NCBI GenBank assembly: GCA_003512955.1
Contig: DOTG01000038.1
Span: 310,001 to 374,000, forward strand
From: Marinilabiliales bacterium
GTDB lineage: Bacteria; Bacteroidota; Bacteroidia; Bacteroidales; SZUA-534
Direction: 5' to 3'
DNA length: 64,000 bases
Shown here: positions 1 to 9,129 of the stretch, one piece after another
Position numbering within the stretch: position 1 is the stretch's first letter
Layout: every line of letters starts with the position of its first letter
Made by a program: the position numbers and the translations under genes
Notes under the pieces: generated by a model
What the model saw: only the letters and a program-made list of their open reading frames with translations
Database searches by the model: none
What the model was told of the DNA's origin: nothing

Positions 1-81
1 AGAATAGAGAAGCAAAAACAAAAGTATTATATCCAATTCTTTAGCTACATATCTAAGGTTATCATCCAGCAGTCCCTAAGT

Positions 82-170
82 AAGCTTACTGCTATTGTAT
101 TTAGGTTTACTGCATTTATGTTTTTGCCTACTGCAAATGTATTTGAGCCTACTGCTTTGAAACCGAAAAC
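82..170. repeat. 21-bp tandem repeat near window edge
   Basis: Four imperfect units with an exact 21-bp period: the hexamer TACTGC recurs at 87, 108, 129 and 150, with diverged A/T-rich spacers. It lies just downstream of the nadE stop. Because 21 is a multiple of three, plus-strand frame 1 stays open from base 1 to a TGA at 229-231 and would encode a heptad repeat (x-T-A-x-x-x-x). No start codon is visible inside the window, and the frame overlaps the nadE end, so coding is doubtful. Bases 1-180 show nothing else recognisable. Confidence 0.6.
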
Positions 171-180
171 TACTTTCAGC

Positions 181-1836
181 TTAATACCTTGCCACCAAAG
201 GCATCCGCCGGCCAAAACCAAAGGCTTTTGACGAGATGCGCAGGATGGGCGGTGCCTGAAAACGCTTGTATTCGTTTATGTTCACCAGCCGCAACACCTT
301 TTCAACTACTTGCGGTGGGTAACCCAAAGCAATAATTTCCGAAGCACTCAGCTTTTGCTCAATGTATTGGAACAATATGGCATCGAGCAAATCATATTCG
401 GGCAGCGAATCGGAATCTTTCTGGTTGGGGCGCAACTCAGCCGATGGAGGTTTCAGGATGGTATTCACCGGGATGATCTCTTTATCGCGGTTCATGTAAT
501 GGGCCAGCTTAAACACATCGGTTTTATATACATCGCCCAACACGCTTAATCCGCCGTTCATGTCGCCGTAAAGGGTTCCATAACCTACCGCGGCTTCGCT
601 CTTGTTGCTGGTATTGAGCAAGATGTGCCCGAATTTATTCGATAAGGCCATCAACAACGTACCACGTACCCGGGCCTGGATGTTTTCTTCGGTTACATCG
701 GCGGGTAAGCCCTTAAACAAAGGCCCCATCGCCTGTTCAAATGTATCAACAATGGGTTGGATGGGAACAATTTCGTACGAGATGTGTAGGTTCTCGGCCA
801 AATCCACGGCATCGTTAATGGAATGATCCGATGAATATTTTGATGGCATAAGCAACACCCGGAGGTTTTCGCCCCCCAAAGCCTCAGCCGCCAATACCAA
901 GGTAACGGCAGAGTCAATTCCCCCGCTTAAGCCCAGCGTGGCTTTTTTAAAATGCATTTTTCCAAAATAATCGCGGATGCCCACCACTAAAGCCTCATGG
1001 ATTTGTGCAATGTAATCGGAAGGTTCTAAAAGTTCGGGTTTGTATTTTTGTTGCATCAGCGCCTGGGTATCGACAAAAATCAGGTTTTCGTTAAAAACGC
1101 CGCAATGCGCCACCACATTTCCCTGAGCATCGAGCACCATGGAATCGCCATCGAAAATCAGTTCGGTATTGCCTCCGGTTTGGTTCACATAAATGACCGG
1201 AAGCTGGTAACGTTCCGCATTTTCTTTCAACACCTGGATGCGTACCTTTCCCTGATTGTATGAATAGGGCGAAGCGGCAATGTTTATGATGTAATCGGGA
1301 TTCAGTTTGGCCAACCCGCTCATGGGCGACCGTTTGTACAGCGCCCCTTTGGCACTGATGTATGCCGATGGCTGCTTGTCCCACAAATCCTCGCAAATGG
1401 TTAAGGCAATCTTTTCGCCTTTCCATTCCAACAGTTCAAAGGTTTCATTAGGTTCAAAATAGCGGTATTCGTCAAAAATATCGTAAGTAGGCAGGAGGGT
1501 TTTATTCCTGATGGCCATGATTTGCCCGTTGGCCAACAAACAGGCGGAGTTAAACAGTTTTTTGCCTTTTGAGGCAGGATTGATGGTAGGCACCCCAACA
1601 ATGGCTGCAACGTTTATACAACGCGCGGCCAATTGTTTCACGGTTTCGTTGCAACGGATAATAAAATCGTGCTGCTCCAGCATGTCGTGTGGTGGATAAC
1701 CACAAACCGAAAGTTCCGAGAATATGACCAGTTCAGCCCCTTGTTTTTCGGCCTGTACCAATGCCTCAGCCATCTTTTGGTTATTTAAATCAAAATTCCC
1801 CACATGGTAATTCAATTGGGCCAGAGCGATTTTCAT
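181..1836 (-). CDS. nadE: Glutamine-dependent NAD+ synthetase
   Basis: Catalyses the last step of NAD biosynthesis in the cytoplasm: ATP-dependent amidation of nicotinate adenine dinucleotide, with ammonia drawn from glutamine. The N-terminal half is a nitrilase/CN-hydrolase glutaminase whose triad is visible as Glu41 (FSELSV), Lys112 (NKTLLP) and Cys148 (TICED). The C-terminal half is the synthetase, with the PP-loop motif SGGIDS at residues 304-309. The 551 residues are normal for the two-domain form. The ATG start at 1836 is followed at once by the family start MKIALAQ. It stands alone on the minus strand; the next minus-strand gene ends 80 bp upstream. In flavobacteria nadE is often close to gldB, which is also nearby here. 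Confidence 0.96.
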   Translation of the reverse strand: MKIALAQLNYHVGNFDLNNQKMAEALVQAEKQGAELVIFSELSVCGYPPHDMLEQHDFIIRCNETVKQLAARCINVAAIVGVPTINPASKGKKLFNSACLLANGQIMAIRNKTLLPTYDIFDEYRYFEPNETFELLEWKGEKIALTICEDLWDKQPSAYISAKGALYKRSPMSGLAKLNPDYIINIAASPYSYNQGKVRIQVLKENAERYQLPVIYVNQTGGNTELIFDGDSMVLDAQGNVVAHCGVFNENLIFVDTQALMQQKYKPELLEPSDYIAQIHEALVVGIRDYFGKMHFKKATLGLSGGIDSAVTLVLAAEALGGENLRVLLMPSKYSSDHSINDAVDLAENLHISYEIVPIQPIVDTFEQAMGPLFKGLPADVTEENIQARVRGTLLMALSNKFGHILLNTSNKSEAAVGYGTLYGDMNGGLSVLGDVYKTDVFKLAHYMNRDKEIIPVNTILKPPSAELRPNQKDSDSLPEYDLLDAILFQYIEQKLSASEIIALGYPPQVVEKVLRLVNINEYKRFQAPPILRISSKAFGFGRRMPLVARY

Positions 1837-1916
1837 GTTTATTTAATTTTTAGCCACCAATTACACGGATAGGCATGTTTGGTTTCTGGTCTCTAAAAAG
1901 CTATCCACTTATTATA

Positions 1917-2618
1917 TTAAAACAAAATGCCGAACTTAAGCATCAGGCTCCGGACAGAAAGATTGTCCTCAAAATCGGTATCTGTATTTCGGGAGGCATC
2001 CAAAAAGCCGTTGGTATAAAGGAAACCTACGGTGATGGCCGTGTTTTTCGAAAAATAATAATTAATTCCGGAGCCAATATGGTAGCCCATAGTAAAAAAG
2101 CCTACCTCGTCTTTGCATCCGTAACCGTTTAATGTTTGTTGCACCGCACCATCGGCAGCCGAAATATCAGCCGTAGCCCCCACCCTGAAGTGGTTGGTTA
2201 CCCCAAACTGGGCATAATAAACAAAATATCCGATTTTGTTCGATTCCATGCGGAATGCCAGCGGCACATCAATGTATTGGATTTTATAATCGACCTCGGC
2301 ACCCGGATCGAATTTGTATTGGCCGTCTGAGGTTTTAAAGTTCAGGGTATCGCTGTATCTCAATTTCCCGCCGGTGTTGTTTATCAGCAATCCGGTAGAA
2401 AAGCTGTAACGCTCGGCAAAAAAGAAGTCGGACTGCAACCCGAAATTGAATCCCATTTTTACGCCCTGCGATTCAACGATCCCCATATCGGACTTCATCC
2501 ACGAAAGCTGCGGGCTCACCGATAGGCCCAAACGGACCCCTTGTCCAAAAACTGCAAAAGGAACTAAAAACACCCAAAGGGCTAGCTGGTACTTGTCTAT
2601 CAATCGGAAGTTTCTCAT
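1917..2618 (-). CDS. PorT-like outer-membrane beta-barrel protein
   Basis: A 233-residue exported protein with an N-terminal signal peptide (hydrophobic stretch about residues 12-25, cleavage after FGQG or nearby) followed by alternating beta-strands rich in Gly/Tyr/Phe, as in the outer-membrane beta-barrel family that includes PorT. The chain ends in an aromatic-hydrophobic strand (LKFGILF), typical of BamA-inserted barrels. PorT itself belongs to the type IX secretion apparatus, and gldB lies divergently next door, which makes a link possible. The sequence alone does not distinguish PorT from the many generic porin-family barrels of this phylum, so no symbol is given. Confidence 0.7.
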   Translation of the reverse strand: MRNFRLIDKYQLALWVFLVPFAVFGQGVRLGLSVSPQLSWMKSDMGIVESQGVKMGFNFGLQSDFFFAERYSFSTGLLINNTGGKLRYSDTLNFKTSDGQYKFDPGAEVDYKIQYIDVPLAFRMESNKIGYFVYYAQFGVTNHFRVGATADISAADGAVQQTLNGYGCKDEVGFFTMGYHIGSGINYYFSKNTAITVGFLYTNGFLDASRNTDTDFEDNLSVRSLMLKFGILF

Positions 2619-2676
2619 GGCTAAAACATAGGTTTTAAAAATTGGGTTAAAGATAAATATTTTCGTGCAGCCTGTT

Positions 2677-2684
2677 TATATTTG
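2677..2684 (+). promoter_or_regulatory. Bacteroidota -7 box for gldB
   Basis: TATATTTG matches the TAnnTTTG consensus used by the Bacteroidota primary sigma factor. It overlaps a possible TTG start at 2682, so translation more probably begins at the ATGATG at 2709/2712. No convincing -33 element was found. Confidence 0.5.
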
Positions 2685-2708
2685 TGCAAAACATTGGAAA
2701 ACTTGTTT

Positions 2709-3716
2709 ATGATGAAACCTGTTGTTTTTATTTACACTGTTATCGTATTTCTGATCTTTTCAGGTTGCTCACACAGCAAATGGGATGTGGACATATCAAA
2801 CATTGAAACCCGGCAGGAAATTGAACGGTTCGATGTGGGTCTGTTTTCAGTAAATACCGACAGCATCTGGCAACAGGTACCCAAATGGGAACAGAAATAC
2901 GGGAATTTTTTTGACGCATATAACCAGCAGGTAATTAAAATTGGCGGCACCAACCAATTGGACTATGCCAGAAACCTGACCTACTTTTTAACCGAACCTT
3001 ATATTTCAGGGGCTTATGCCGATGTTCAGGTTCTGTTTAAAAATTTGCCCTTTGAACACGAACTTGCCGACGCGTTTAAAAGATACTATTACCACTTCCC
3101 CGAAAAGGAGATTCCGGCTATTTACACGCACATTTCCGGGTTTAACCAATCCATCGTGATCGATTCAGGGTATCTCAGCATCAGCTTAGATAAATACTTA
3201 GGAGCCGGTTCAAAATATTACACCATGCTCCGGACTCCACAGTACCTATCAGCCAACATGCATCCCGATAAAATTCCCAGCGATGTGATGTTTGCCGTTG
3301 CCATCACCGAATTTCCTTACAAAAGCGAAAGTGACGACTTGATCAGCCAGATGCTCTATTACGGAAAAATCCATCTCTTTTTAGATGCCATGCTTCCCCA
3401 AATGGCCGACACCCTGAAATGGGGATTTACCAAAGAAAAACTGAAATGGTGCCACAAAAACGAAAACCTGATGTGGTTGTACCTGGTGGAAAATAAACTG
3501 GTGTTTACTACCAATTACAAAGAAATCAAACGGTATATCGACGACGGCCCCTTCACCTCCACCTTTTCTAAAGAATCGCCCTCACGGACCGGACGTTGGT
3601 TAGGTTACCAGATTATCCTGTCGTATATGAAAACACATCCGGAGGTAACCTTACCTCAACTGATGGGAGACCAGAATTACCACCAGTTATTGAATGAGTC
3701 GAGGTATAAACCCTGA
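2709..3716 (+). CDS. gldB: Gliding motility-type lipoprotein GldB
   Basis: A lipoprotein of about 335 residues: Met-Met-Lys start, hydrophobic signal and lipobox FSGC near residue 20. The remainder resembles GldB, with the early IERFD..LF segment, a long alpha-rich body and a near-C-terminal GRWLGYQI segment. In Flavobacterium johnsoniae GldB is required for gliding; non-gliding Bacteroidota keep it, and its biochemical role is unknown. The longest frame begins with TTG at 2682, but that codon lies inside a promoter-like -7 box, so the ATG at 2709 (or 2712) is preferred. The usual partner gldC is not adjacent. The family call rests on recognition of sequence and neighbourhood (nadE nearby). 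Confidence 0.8.
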   Translation: MMKPVVFIYTVIVFLIFSGCSHSKWDVDISNIETRQEIERFDVGLFSVNTDSIWQQVPKWEQKYGNFFDAYNQQVIKIGGTNQLDYARNLTYFLTEPYISGAYADVQVLFKNLPFEHELADAFKRYYYHFPEKEIPAIYTHISGFNQSIVIDSGYLSISLDKYLGAGSKYYTMLRTPQYLSANMHPDKIPSDVMFAVAITEFPYKSESDDLISQMLYYGKIHLFLDAMLPQMADTLKWGFTKEKLKWCHKNENLMWLYLVENKLVFTTNYKEIKRYIDDGPFTSTFSKESPSRTGRWLGYQIILSYMKTHPEVTLPQLMGDQNYHQLLNESRYKP

Positions 3717-3883
3717 GATGATAAAATTAGGCTACCCAATTAATAAATAAACACTAAGCCGTAGAGTTAAGAAGAATCCTTTAAATCCCGCCTGTGACAG
3801 AGATATGAAGAAACCTCAGCTAAACAACATCAATTTATTATCTATTATTTTTACCTTTATCGAAATTACAATTCGCTCCGTTT

Positions 3884-6433
3884 ATGAAAAAAACACTGTT
3901 ACTCCCGTTACTAGTCCTCATTATTGCTCTAATTGCCGGATTTTTGTTTTCGAAAAACGATAAAAAACCGCATCCAAAACTAAAACCTTTCGAGGATTTG
4001 CATTTTATGCGCAATTACCCCGATTTTGAAAAAGGACATGCTGTTTATTTGCAGCAGATGCAAAAAGAGACTATGCGCCTGCAAAAAGCATCATTAAACA
4101 AAACCGGCGGGCAACCCCAATGGATTACCCAGGGCCCTTACAATATCGGCGGACGCATCAACACCATAGCCCATAACCCCAACAATGGAAACATTATTTA
4201 TGTAGGAAGCGTTTGCGGCGGTATTCATAAAACCACCAATGGCGGAACCACCTGGAACCCTATTTTCGATGAACAACCCTATTTGGCCATCAGCCACATT
4301 GCAATTAGCCCGATGGATACAAACACCCTATATGTAGGAACCGGCGACCCGAATATTTCCGGGTATCCATGGGTAGGAAATGGTATTTACCGAAGTGCTG
4401 ATGCAGGCATTACCTGGGAACATTTGGGATTGGAGAATACCGGGATTGTAACCAAAATAGCTTTGCATCCCAGCAACCCGAAAATTATTTATGCAGCTAC
4501 CATGGGCATCCCATTTATCCGCGACAACAACCGTGGGCTTTATAAAAGTACCGATGGCGGACTGACGTGGAACCAAATCCTTTTTTTGACAGATGAAGCC
4601 GGAATTATTGATATGGTGATGGTGCCCAATTCGCCCGATACGTTGATTGTGGCCGGTTGGAACCGAATCCGGAATTACAACGAAAGTATATCGTCAGGGG
4701 CCGAAAGCAAACTCTACCGGACATTTGATGGCGGTGCAAATTGGGAACCGCTCTCAACAGGTTTGCCCACTGAAAATATTTCACGCATCGGGTTAACGCT
4801 TTCGATTCAAGACAGCCTGCAAATAGTAGCCCAATTCGTGAATTCCACCCTATACGAAACCGAGGGGATTTTCAGGTCATCAGATTTTGGTTCCTCTTGG
4901 GTAAAACTTACCGCCACGAATCTCGAAGGCGATGTTTTGGGAGGATTCGGTTGGTACTTCGGTAAAATCCGGGTGAATCCTTACAATAAAAACCAACTGT
5001 TTGTTTTGGGTGTCGATCTATACCGCAGCGATAATGGCGGTCAGTTTTTTGAAATGACAACCCCTCCCTGGTTTACCTACGAAGTTCATGCCGATAAACA
5101 CGATTTGGTTTTTATAGATTCCTCAACTATTCTGCTTTCCACCGATGGCGGCCTTTACAAAAGTGTGGATAACGGCTGGATCTGGACTGATGTTGAAAAC
5201 ATCCCCAACACCCAATTTTACCGGGTAGCCGTGGATCCGGTCAACAACGGTTTTTACAGTGGCGGTGCCCAGGATAATGGCACCTTGTATGGAACTATTT
5301 CTGACAGTGCCAACTGGTTGCATGTTCTGGGAGGTGATGGTTTTCAACCGTTATTCGACCCTAAAAATCCTGATTTATTGTACGCCGAAACCCAAAATGG
5401 CGGTTTGTATTATGGCATCAAGCAAGAGGGGGAATACAACTGGAATTATTTTGACTACGGAATCGATGAAGGCGACCGCCGTTCTTGGGACATGCCTATC
5501 TGCATGAGCAAAAAAAATCCCCAGATTCTCTACACCGGAACCTACCGGGTTTACCGGATTACCGATGCCCCCGATGGAACCTGGTCAGCCATCAGTGATG
5601 ACCTTACCGATGGCACCAATCACAGCTATCACATAATTTCAGCCATCGCGGTTTCCCCATTAACCGATAGTTTGGTAGCGTCGGGCAGCAGCGACGGAAG
5701 GGTACATATCTATGATTCTATTGAATGGCAAAATGTTACCCCCGGATTACCCGAAAGATATGTTACCTGCATCAAGTTTAGCCCCAATACCAAAAACAGC
5801 CTGTTTGTAACTCATTCGGGATATAAAGCCAACGAAAACATTCCACATGTTCACTATTCCCAAAACTTGGGTGCTGATTGGAAAGACATTTCCGGAAATC
5901 TTCCACAATTGGCCATCAATAGTTTGGTGGTATTGAAAGGTTATGGCGATTCGGTCATCTTTGCAGCTACCGATGGAGGGATTTATCACACGCTCAATCA
6001 GGGGGAAACCTGGCAACGGACAGGTTCAGGGATGCCCATGATCCCCGTTTACGACCTGGCCTACGACGATACCAACCACGTGCTGGTGGCAGGAACCTTT
6101 GCCCGGTCAATGATGACCTTAACGTTGGCTCCTATCGTTGAAAAACAGATTGAAGTCATTCAGCGCATCAACGAGGAAAAATATTCGGTAAGGGTTTTTC
6201 CAAATCCAGCCCATCAGTTCCTGACCATAGAATCGGAGGAACTACCAGTGAATACCCAAGTACAATTGGCAGACATTTCAGGGAGATTGATGCTTGAAGA
6301 AACTATAAGCAAAAATTCCCAAATCCACCTGGATGTATCCAAATTCGTTCCGGGAACCTATGTAATTACCCTTAAAAACTTAGGGAAAACGATATATACA
6401 CAGAAATTGATTGTAAATTCCAAGGATAATTGA
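3884..6433 (+). CDS. BNR/VPS10-type beta-propeller protein with type IX sorting domain
   Basis: An 849-residue exported protein. The N-terminus is a membrane-spanning signal (residues 4-23). Residues about 85-760 contain many BNR/sortilin-like blades, recognisable as repeated S/TxDGGxTW motifs (for example TTNGGTTW, STDGGLTW, TFDGGANW, TLNQGETW). The last ~80 residues form a type IX secretion C-terminal domain: a VFPNPA opening, then DISGR and a terminal YTQKLIV strand. Such proteins are exported by the type IX system and released or anchored at the surface; many propellers bind or hydrolyse glycans, but no catalytic residues can be assigned. TACCTTTA at 3852-3859 is a near match to a -7 box. 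fau starts 7 bp after its stop. Confidence 0.85.
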   Translation: MKKTLLLPLLVLIIALIAGFLFSKNDKKPHPKLKPFEDLHFMRNYPDFEKGHAVYLQQMQKETMRLQKASLNKTGGQPQWITQGPYNIGGRINTIAHNPNNGNIIYVGSVCGGIHKTTNGGTTWNPIFDEQPYLAISHIAISPMDTNTLYVGTGDPNISGYPWVGNGIYRSADAGITWEHLGLENTGIVTKIALHPSNPKIIYAATMGIPFIRDNNRGLYKSTDGGLTWNQILFLTDEAGIIDMVMVPNSPDTLIVAGWNRIRNYNESISSGAESKLYRTFDGGANWEPLSTGLPTENISRIGLTLSIQDSLQIVAQFVNSTLYETEGIFRSSDFGSSWVKLTATNLEGDVLGGFGWYFGKIRVNPYNKNQLFVLGVDLYRSDNGGQFFEMTTPPWFTYEVHADKHDLVFIDSSTILLSTDGGLYKSVDNGWIWTDVENIPNTQFYRVAVDPVNNGFYSGGAQDNGTLYGTISDSANWLHVLGGDGFQPLFDPKNPDLLYAETQNGGLYYGIKQEGEYNWNYFDYGIDEGDRRSWDMPICMSKKNPQILYTGTYRVYRITDAPDGTWSAISDDLTDGTNHSYHIISAIAVSPLTDSLVASGSSDGRVHIYDSIEWQNVTPGLPERYVTCIKFSPNTKNSLFVTHSGYKANENIPHVHYSQNLGADWKDISGNLPQLAINSLVVLKGYGDSVIFAATDGGIYHTLNQGETWQRTGSGMPMIPVYDLAYDDTNHVLVAGTFARSMMTLTLAPIVEKQIEVIQRINEEKYSVRVFPNPAHQFLTIESEELPVNTQVQLADISGRLMLEETISKNSQIHLDVSKFVPGTYVITLKNLGKTIYTQKLIVNSKDN

Positions 6434-6440
6434 ACCTAAA

Positions 6441-6977
6441 ATGATTCCAGATAAAAAAGAATTGCGCAAAAAAATTAAAGCATTAAAGCAGGAACTTCCT
6501 GAGCCCATCCGGTTAGAAAAATCGGCTGCCATCTTTCGTCAAATAGAACAACTTCCGGTTTTTAAAAAGGCTCGGAACATCATGGCTTATTGGTCGATGG
6601 ATGATGAAGTGGCTACCCATGATTTTATTATAAAATGGGCAGGTTCAAAAACTATTTTACTTCCTGTGGTAGATGGGGATGTTTTACGCATCAAACATTT
6701 CCGTGGGATAGAAACCATGAAACCCGGAACATTAAAAGGAATAATGGAACCCATTGGAACCGATTTTCCTAACGAGAAGGGTATTGATTTAATTATAGTT
6801 CCGGGAATGGTCTTCGATAAAAATAACCACCGGATGGGGCGTGGCCGGGGGTTTTACGACAAACTCCTGTCGAACAATCCGGCTGTTAAAATTGGTATCT
6901 GTTTCGATTTTCAATTATTAGAATCCGTCCCCACTGAACCTCACGATATTTCAATGGATCAGGTTATTTGGGCTTAA
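6441..6977 (+). CDS. fau: 5-formyltetrahydrofolate cyclo-ligase
   Basis: Converts 5-formyl-THF to 5,10-methenyl-THF with ATP, recovering the stored folate form in the cytoplasm. It is 178 residues, normal for the family. The N-terminus KKELRKKIKALKQ is typical, and the nucleotide/folate-binding motif GRGRGFYDKLL lies near residues 133-143, preceded by a VPGMVFD segment. It follows the BNR cargo gene by only 7 bp and may be co-transcribed with it, although the functions are unrelated. No terminator was seen between it and the convergent ydcF-like gene. Confidence 0.93.
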   Translation: MIPDKKELRKKIKALKQELPEPIRLEKSAAIFRQIEQLPVFKKARNIMAYWSMDDEVATHDFIIKWAGSKTILLPVVDGDVLRIKHFRGIETMKPGTLKGIMEPIGTDFPNEKGIDLIIVPGMVFDKNNHRMGRGRGFYDKLLSNNPAVKIGICFDFQLLESVPTEPHDISMDQVIWA

Positions 6978-7047
6978 GAATAAGGACAATGGAAAGCTCT
7001 TCAATGTTCCTAAAACATGCTAATTACTAATTGCCCATTATTAATTG

Positions 7048-7809
7048 CTATATGTACCCCATTATTTTGTACGAAAGCATCCCAAACAACTCATGGGTAA
7101 AGGCATTCCAATTAAAAAGGGTCTGCGCGCTCGGAATCAACAAATCGTCCCAATGCAGGTGGTTGTTACCCGAATACCGGTCGGTGGGGTAGCTATCGCA
7201 GTGCAACCCCTCTTTTTCAAAACATTGCTCGGCCCTACGCATGTGCATGGCCGAGGTAATCAATAACAGGTTTCCCTGAGGTTCGGTGCTTAACAATTGC
7301 GCCGTAAACAGGGCATTTTCGTGCGTATTCCTCGATGCTTCCTCGGTCATCACATCCCCCTCTGGAATCCCAATCCTTACAAGAAACTTTTTTAACAACG
7401 CCGATTCAATGGTATCTTCTTTAAAAAACCCGGCAGTACCGCCAGTAATCAATATCTTTTCAATCCGGTTTTCTTTGTACAGCCGCACCGCTTGCCAAAT
7501 GCGATCACTGCTCTGCAAAAAATTGAGGTGTTTGGTCTCGGTATCGTACCAAACCATCCCCGAAAGGACAATTCCGTATTGGTACTGAGGCTTCAGCGAA
7601 GAATCGTGTACCGAACGACGTTCCCATTGAAACAATACGGCATTAAGTAAATAGGCGTTCGAAAAAAGAAGGAATAAAAATAGCGTGGCAAACAGCAAAC
7701 CCTTTTTTCTTTTTGGCTTTTTGGCAATAACCGCCCAAAGCAGCAAGCCCAATATCCAGATTATAGGATTCAAAAAAATTCCAATAATTTTTGAGAGTGC
7801 AAAAAACAT
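7048..7809 (-). CDS. YdcF/ElyC-family (DUF218) membrane protein
   Basis: 253 residues. Two N-terminal hydrophobic helices (about residues 5-24 and 36-54) anchor a soluble DUF218 domain with the family motifs: a TGG segment near residue 122, EEASRNTHENA near 155-165 and ITSAMHMRRA near 183-192. Relatives include E. coli ElyC and SanA, which affect envelope integrity and peptidoglycan synthesis; the biochemical activity of most members is unknown. It is transcribed away from rsmG (66 bp gap), on the same strand, so it may be the last gene of the glycosyltransferase-sigma-rsmG run. Confidence 0.88.
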   Translation of the reverse strand: MFFALSKIIGIFLNPIIWILGLLLWAVIAKKPKRKKGLLFATLFLFLLFSNAYLLNAVLFQWERRSVHDSSLKPQYQYGIVLSGMVWYDTETKHLNFLQSSDRIWQAVRLYKENRIEKILITGGTAGFFKEDTIESALLKKFLVRIGIPEGDVMTEEASRNTHENALFTAQLLSTEPQGNLLLITSAMHMRRAEQCFEKEGLHCDSYPTDRYSGNNHLHWDDLLIPSAQTLFNWNAFTHELFGMLSYKIMGYI

Positions 7810-7875
7810 AACTTGACATTTTATTCTTCAAATATAGGGGATTTCCGATTCACGAAAGATACGTACGGGAATTGC

Positions 7876-8496
7876 TTATATGGGAAGGTGAATAATTTTT
7901 TTAGTCTCAAAAAAAGATTCTTGAAAATAATCTGAAATAGAAAATATCTGGATTTTATGCTTCACCGCTTCAATTTCGATGTCAAAGCCGCCCCCTTTTA
8001 AATAAATGATCCCATTTGCAAGACTGTTCTTTTGGTTGCGATGAATATTTTTGCTCACCAAAGGGATAAACTCATCGAATCGGGTAACAGCACGGCTAAT
8101 CACAAAATCATACTGCTGTTTTACCTGCTCTACCCTGATTTGTTCTCCTTTTACATTTTTTAGCCCAAGTGCTGAACTGACTTCATTTACAACAGTGATT
8201 TTTTTCCCAATAGAATCAATCAAATGAAAATGGGTTCCGGGAAACAAAACAGCAAGGGGGATTCCAGGAAAACCGCCACCAGTGCCCACATCCAGTATTT
8301 TAGTACCGGGAGCAAATTGAATAACCCTGGCAATGCTCAATGAATGAAGAATGTGGTGGGTGTAAAGATTCTCGATATCTTTTCGGGAAATGACATTGAT
8401 TTTTTGGTTCCATTCCAAGTACAATTCACCCATTTTTTCAAAGAGCAAACGCTGTTCCTTGGAAATTTCAGGAAAATAAGTATCAATAACCTGCAT
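7876..8496 (-). CDS. rsmG: 16S rRNA (guanine527-N7)-methyltransferase RsmG
   Basis: Methylates N7 of G527 in 16S rRNA using S-adenosylmethionine. The 206 residues contain the GidB SAM-binding glycine motif ILDVGTGGGFPGIPLA at about residues 67-82, the family NVISRKD segment near residue 34 and the FVISRAV motif near 130. Length is normal. It sits 6 bp after the sigma factor gene and is probably co-transcribed with it. Confidence 0.95.
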   Translation of the reverse strand: MQVIDTYFPEISKEQRLLFEKMGELYLEWNQKINVISRKDIENLYTHHILHSLSIARVIQFAPGTKILDVGTGGGFPGIPLAVLFPGTHFHLIDSIGKKITVVNEVSSALGLKNVKGEQIRVEQVKQQYDFVISRAVTRFDEFIPLVSKNIHRNQKNSLANGIIYLKGGGFDIEIEAVKHKIQIFSISDYFQESFFETKKIIHLPI

Positions 8497-8502
8497 GGTA
8501 TC

Positions 8503-9129
8503 TTAAATATGGCCGTGGTTTTTACTTAAAATGCCGTAGAGCAATTCCCGGGCCCGGAAGAGCTGCGCCTTAACCGTGCCAATAGGAATATCCAATTCTT
8601 CGGCAATCTCTTCGTAGGAATATTCTAAAAAATACCGCATCTCAACCAACTGACGGTACCTGGGCTTGAGATTGTCAACCAGTTCGCGTAAAAGCACCTT
8701 TTTCTGGTCGCTAATCAGCGATTCTTCAGGATCGAGCGTATCCGACTGGATGGAAAGGGATGAATCCTCGCTAATTCCATCGGTAAAATTCGACGACGAA
8801 TCGTTGGAACTGCTGATAATGCTGATTTGCCTTGCTTTCTTTTTTCTCAAAAAATCAATGCAGTTGTTTGATGCTATTTTAAACAGCCAGGTACTGAAAG
8901 CAAAATTCGGTGAATATTGATCGATATTTCGGAAAGCTTTGCCAAAAGCCTCAATAGTTAAATCTTCGGCATCGCTTTTATTGTTTATCATTTTAAGAAT
9001 CATAAAATAAATAGCATCCCTGTACCGTGACATCAATGCAGCAAATGCTGCCTGATTTCCGGCTTGAGCGGCTTGCACCAATTCAAAGTCTTTTTGAGCT
9101 TTCTCTGAAAAACTGGGATTTAATTCCAT
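8503..9129 (-). CDS. ECF-type RNA polymerase sigma factor
   Basis: 208 residues with sigma region 2 (about residues 28-95: DAEDLTIEAFGKAFRN and TWLFKIASNNCIDFLRKKK) and sigma region 4 (about 148-200: YSYEEIAEELDIPIGTVKAQLFRARELL). A Ser/Asp/Asn-rich linker of about 40 residues separates the two. No anti-sigma gene is adjacent. It overlaps the upstream glycosyltransferase by 10 bp and precedes rsmG by 6 bp, so all three are probably one operon. Targets cannot be inferred. Confidence 0.93.
   Translation of the reverse strand: MELNPSFSEKAQKDFELVQAAQAGNQAAFAALMSRYRDAIYFMILKMINNKSDAEDLTIEAFGKAFRNIDQYSPNFAFSTWLFKIASNNCIDFLRKKKARQISIISSSNDSSSNFTDGISEDSSLSIQSDTLDPEESLISDQKKVLLRELVDNLKPRYRQLVEMRYFLEYSYEEIAEELDIPIGTVKAQLFRARELLYGILSKNHGHI

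Noticed and set aside
82..170. CRISPR-like array at the left edge
   Set aside because: Period is 21 bp with no unique spacers and no cas genes nearby; it is a plain tandem repeat.
1091..1426. Second minus-strand frame of 111 codons inside nadE
   Set aside because: It overlaps nadE in another frame and has Arg/Cys/His-rich noise composition.
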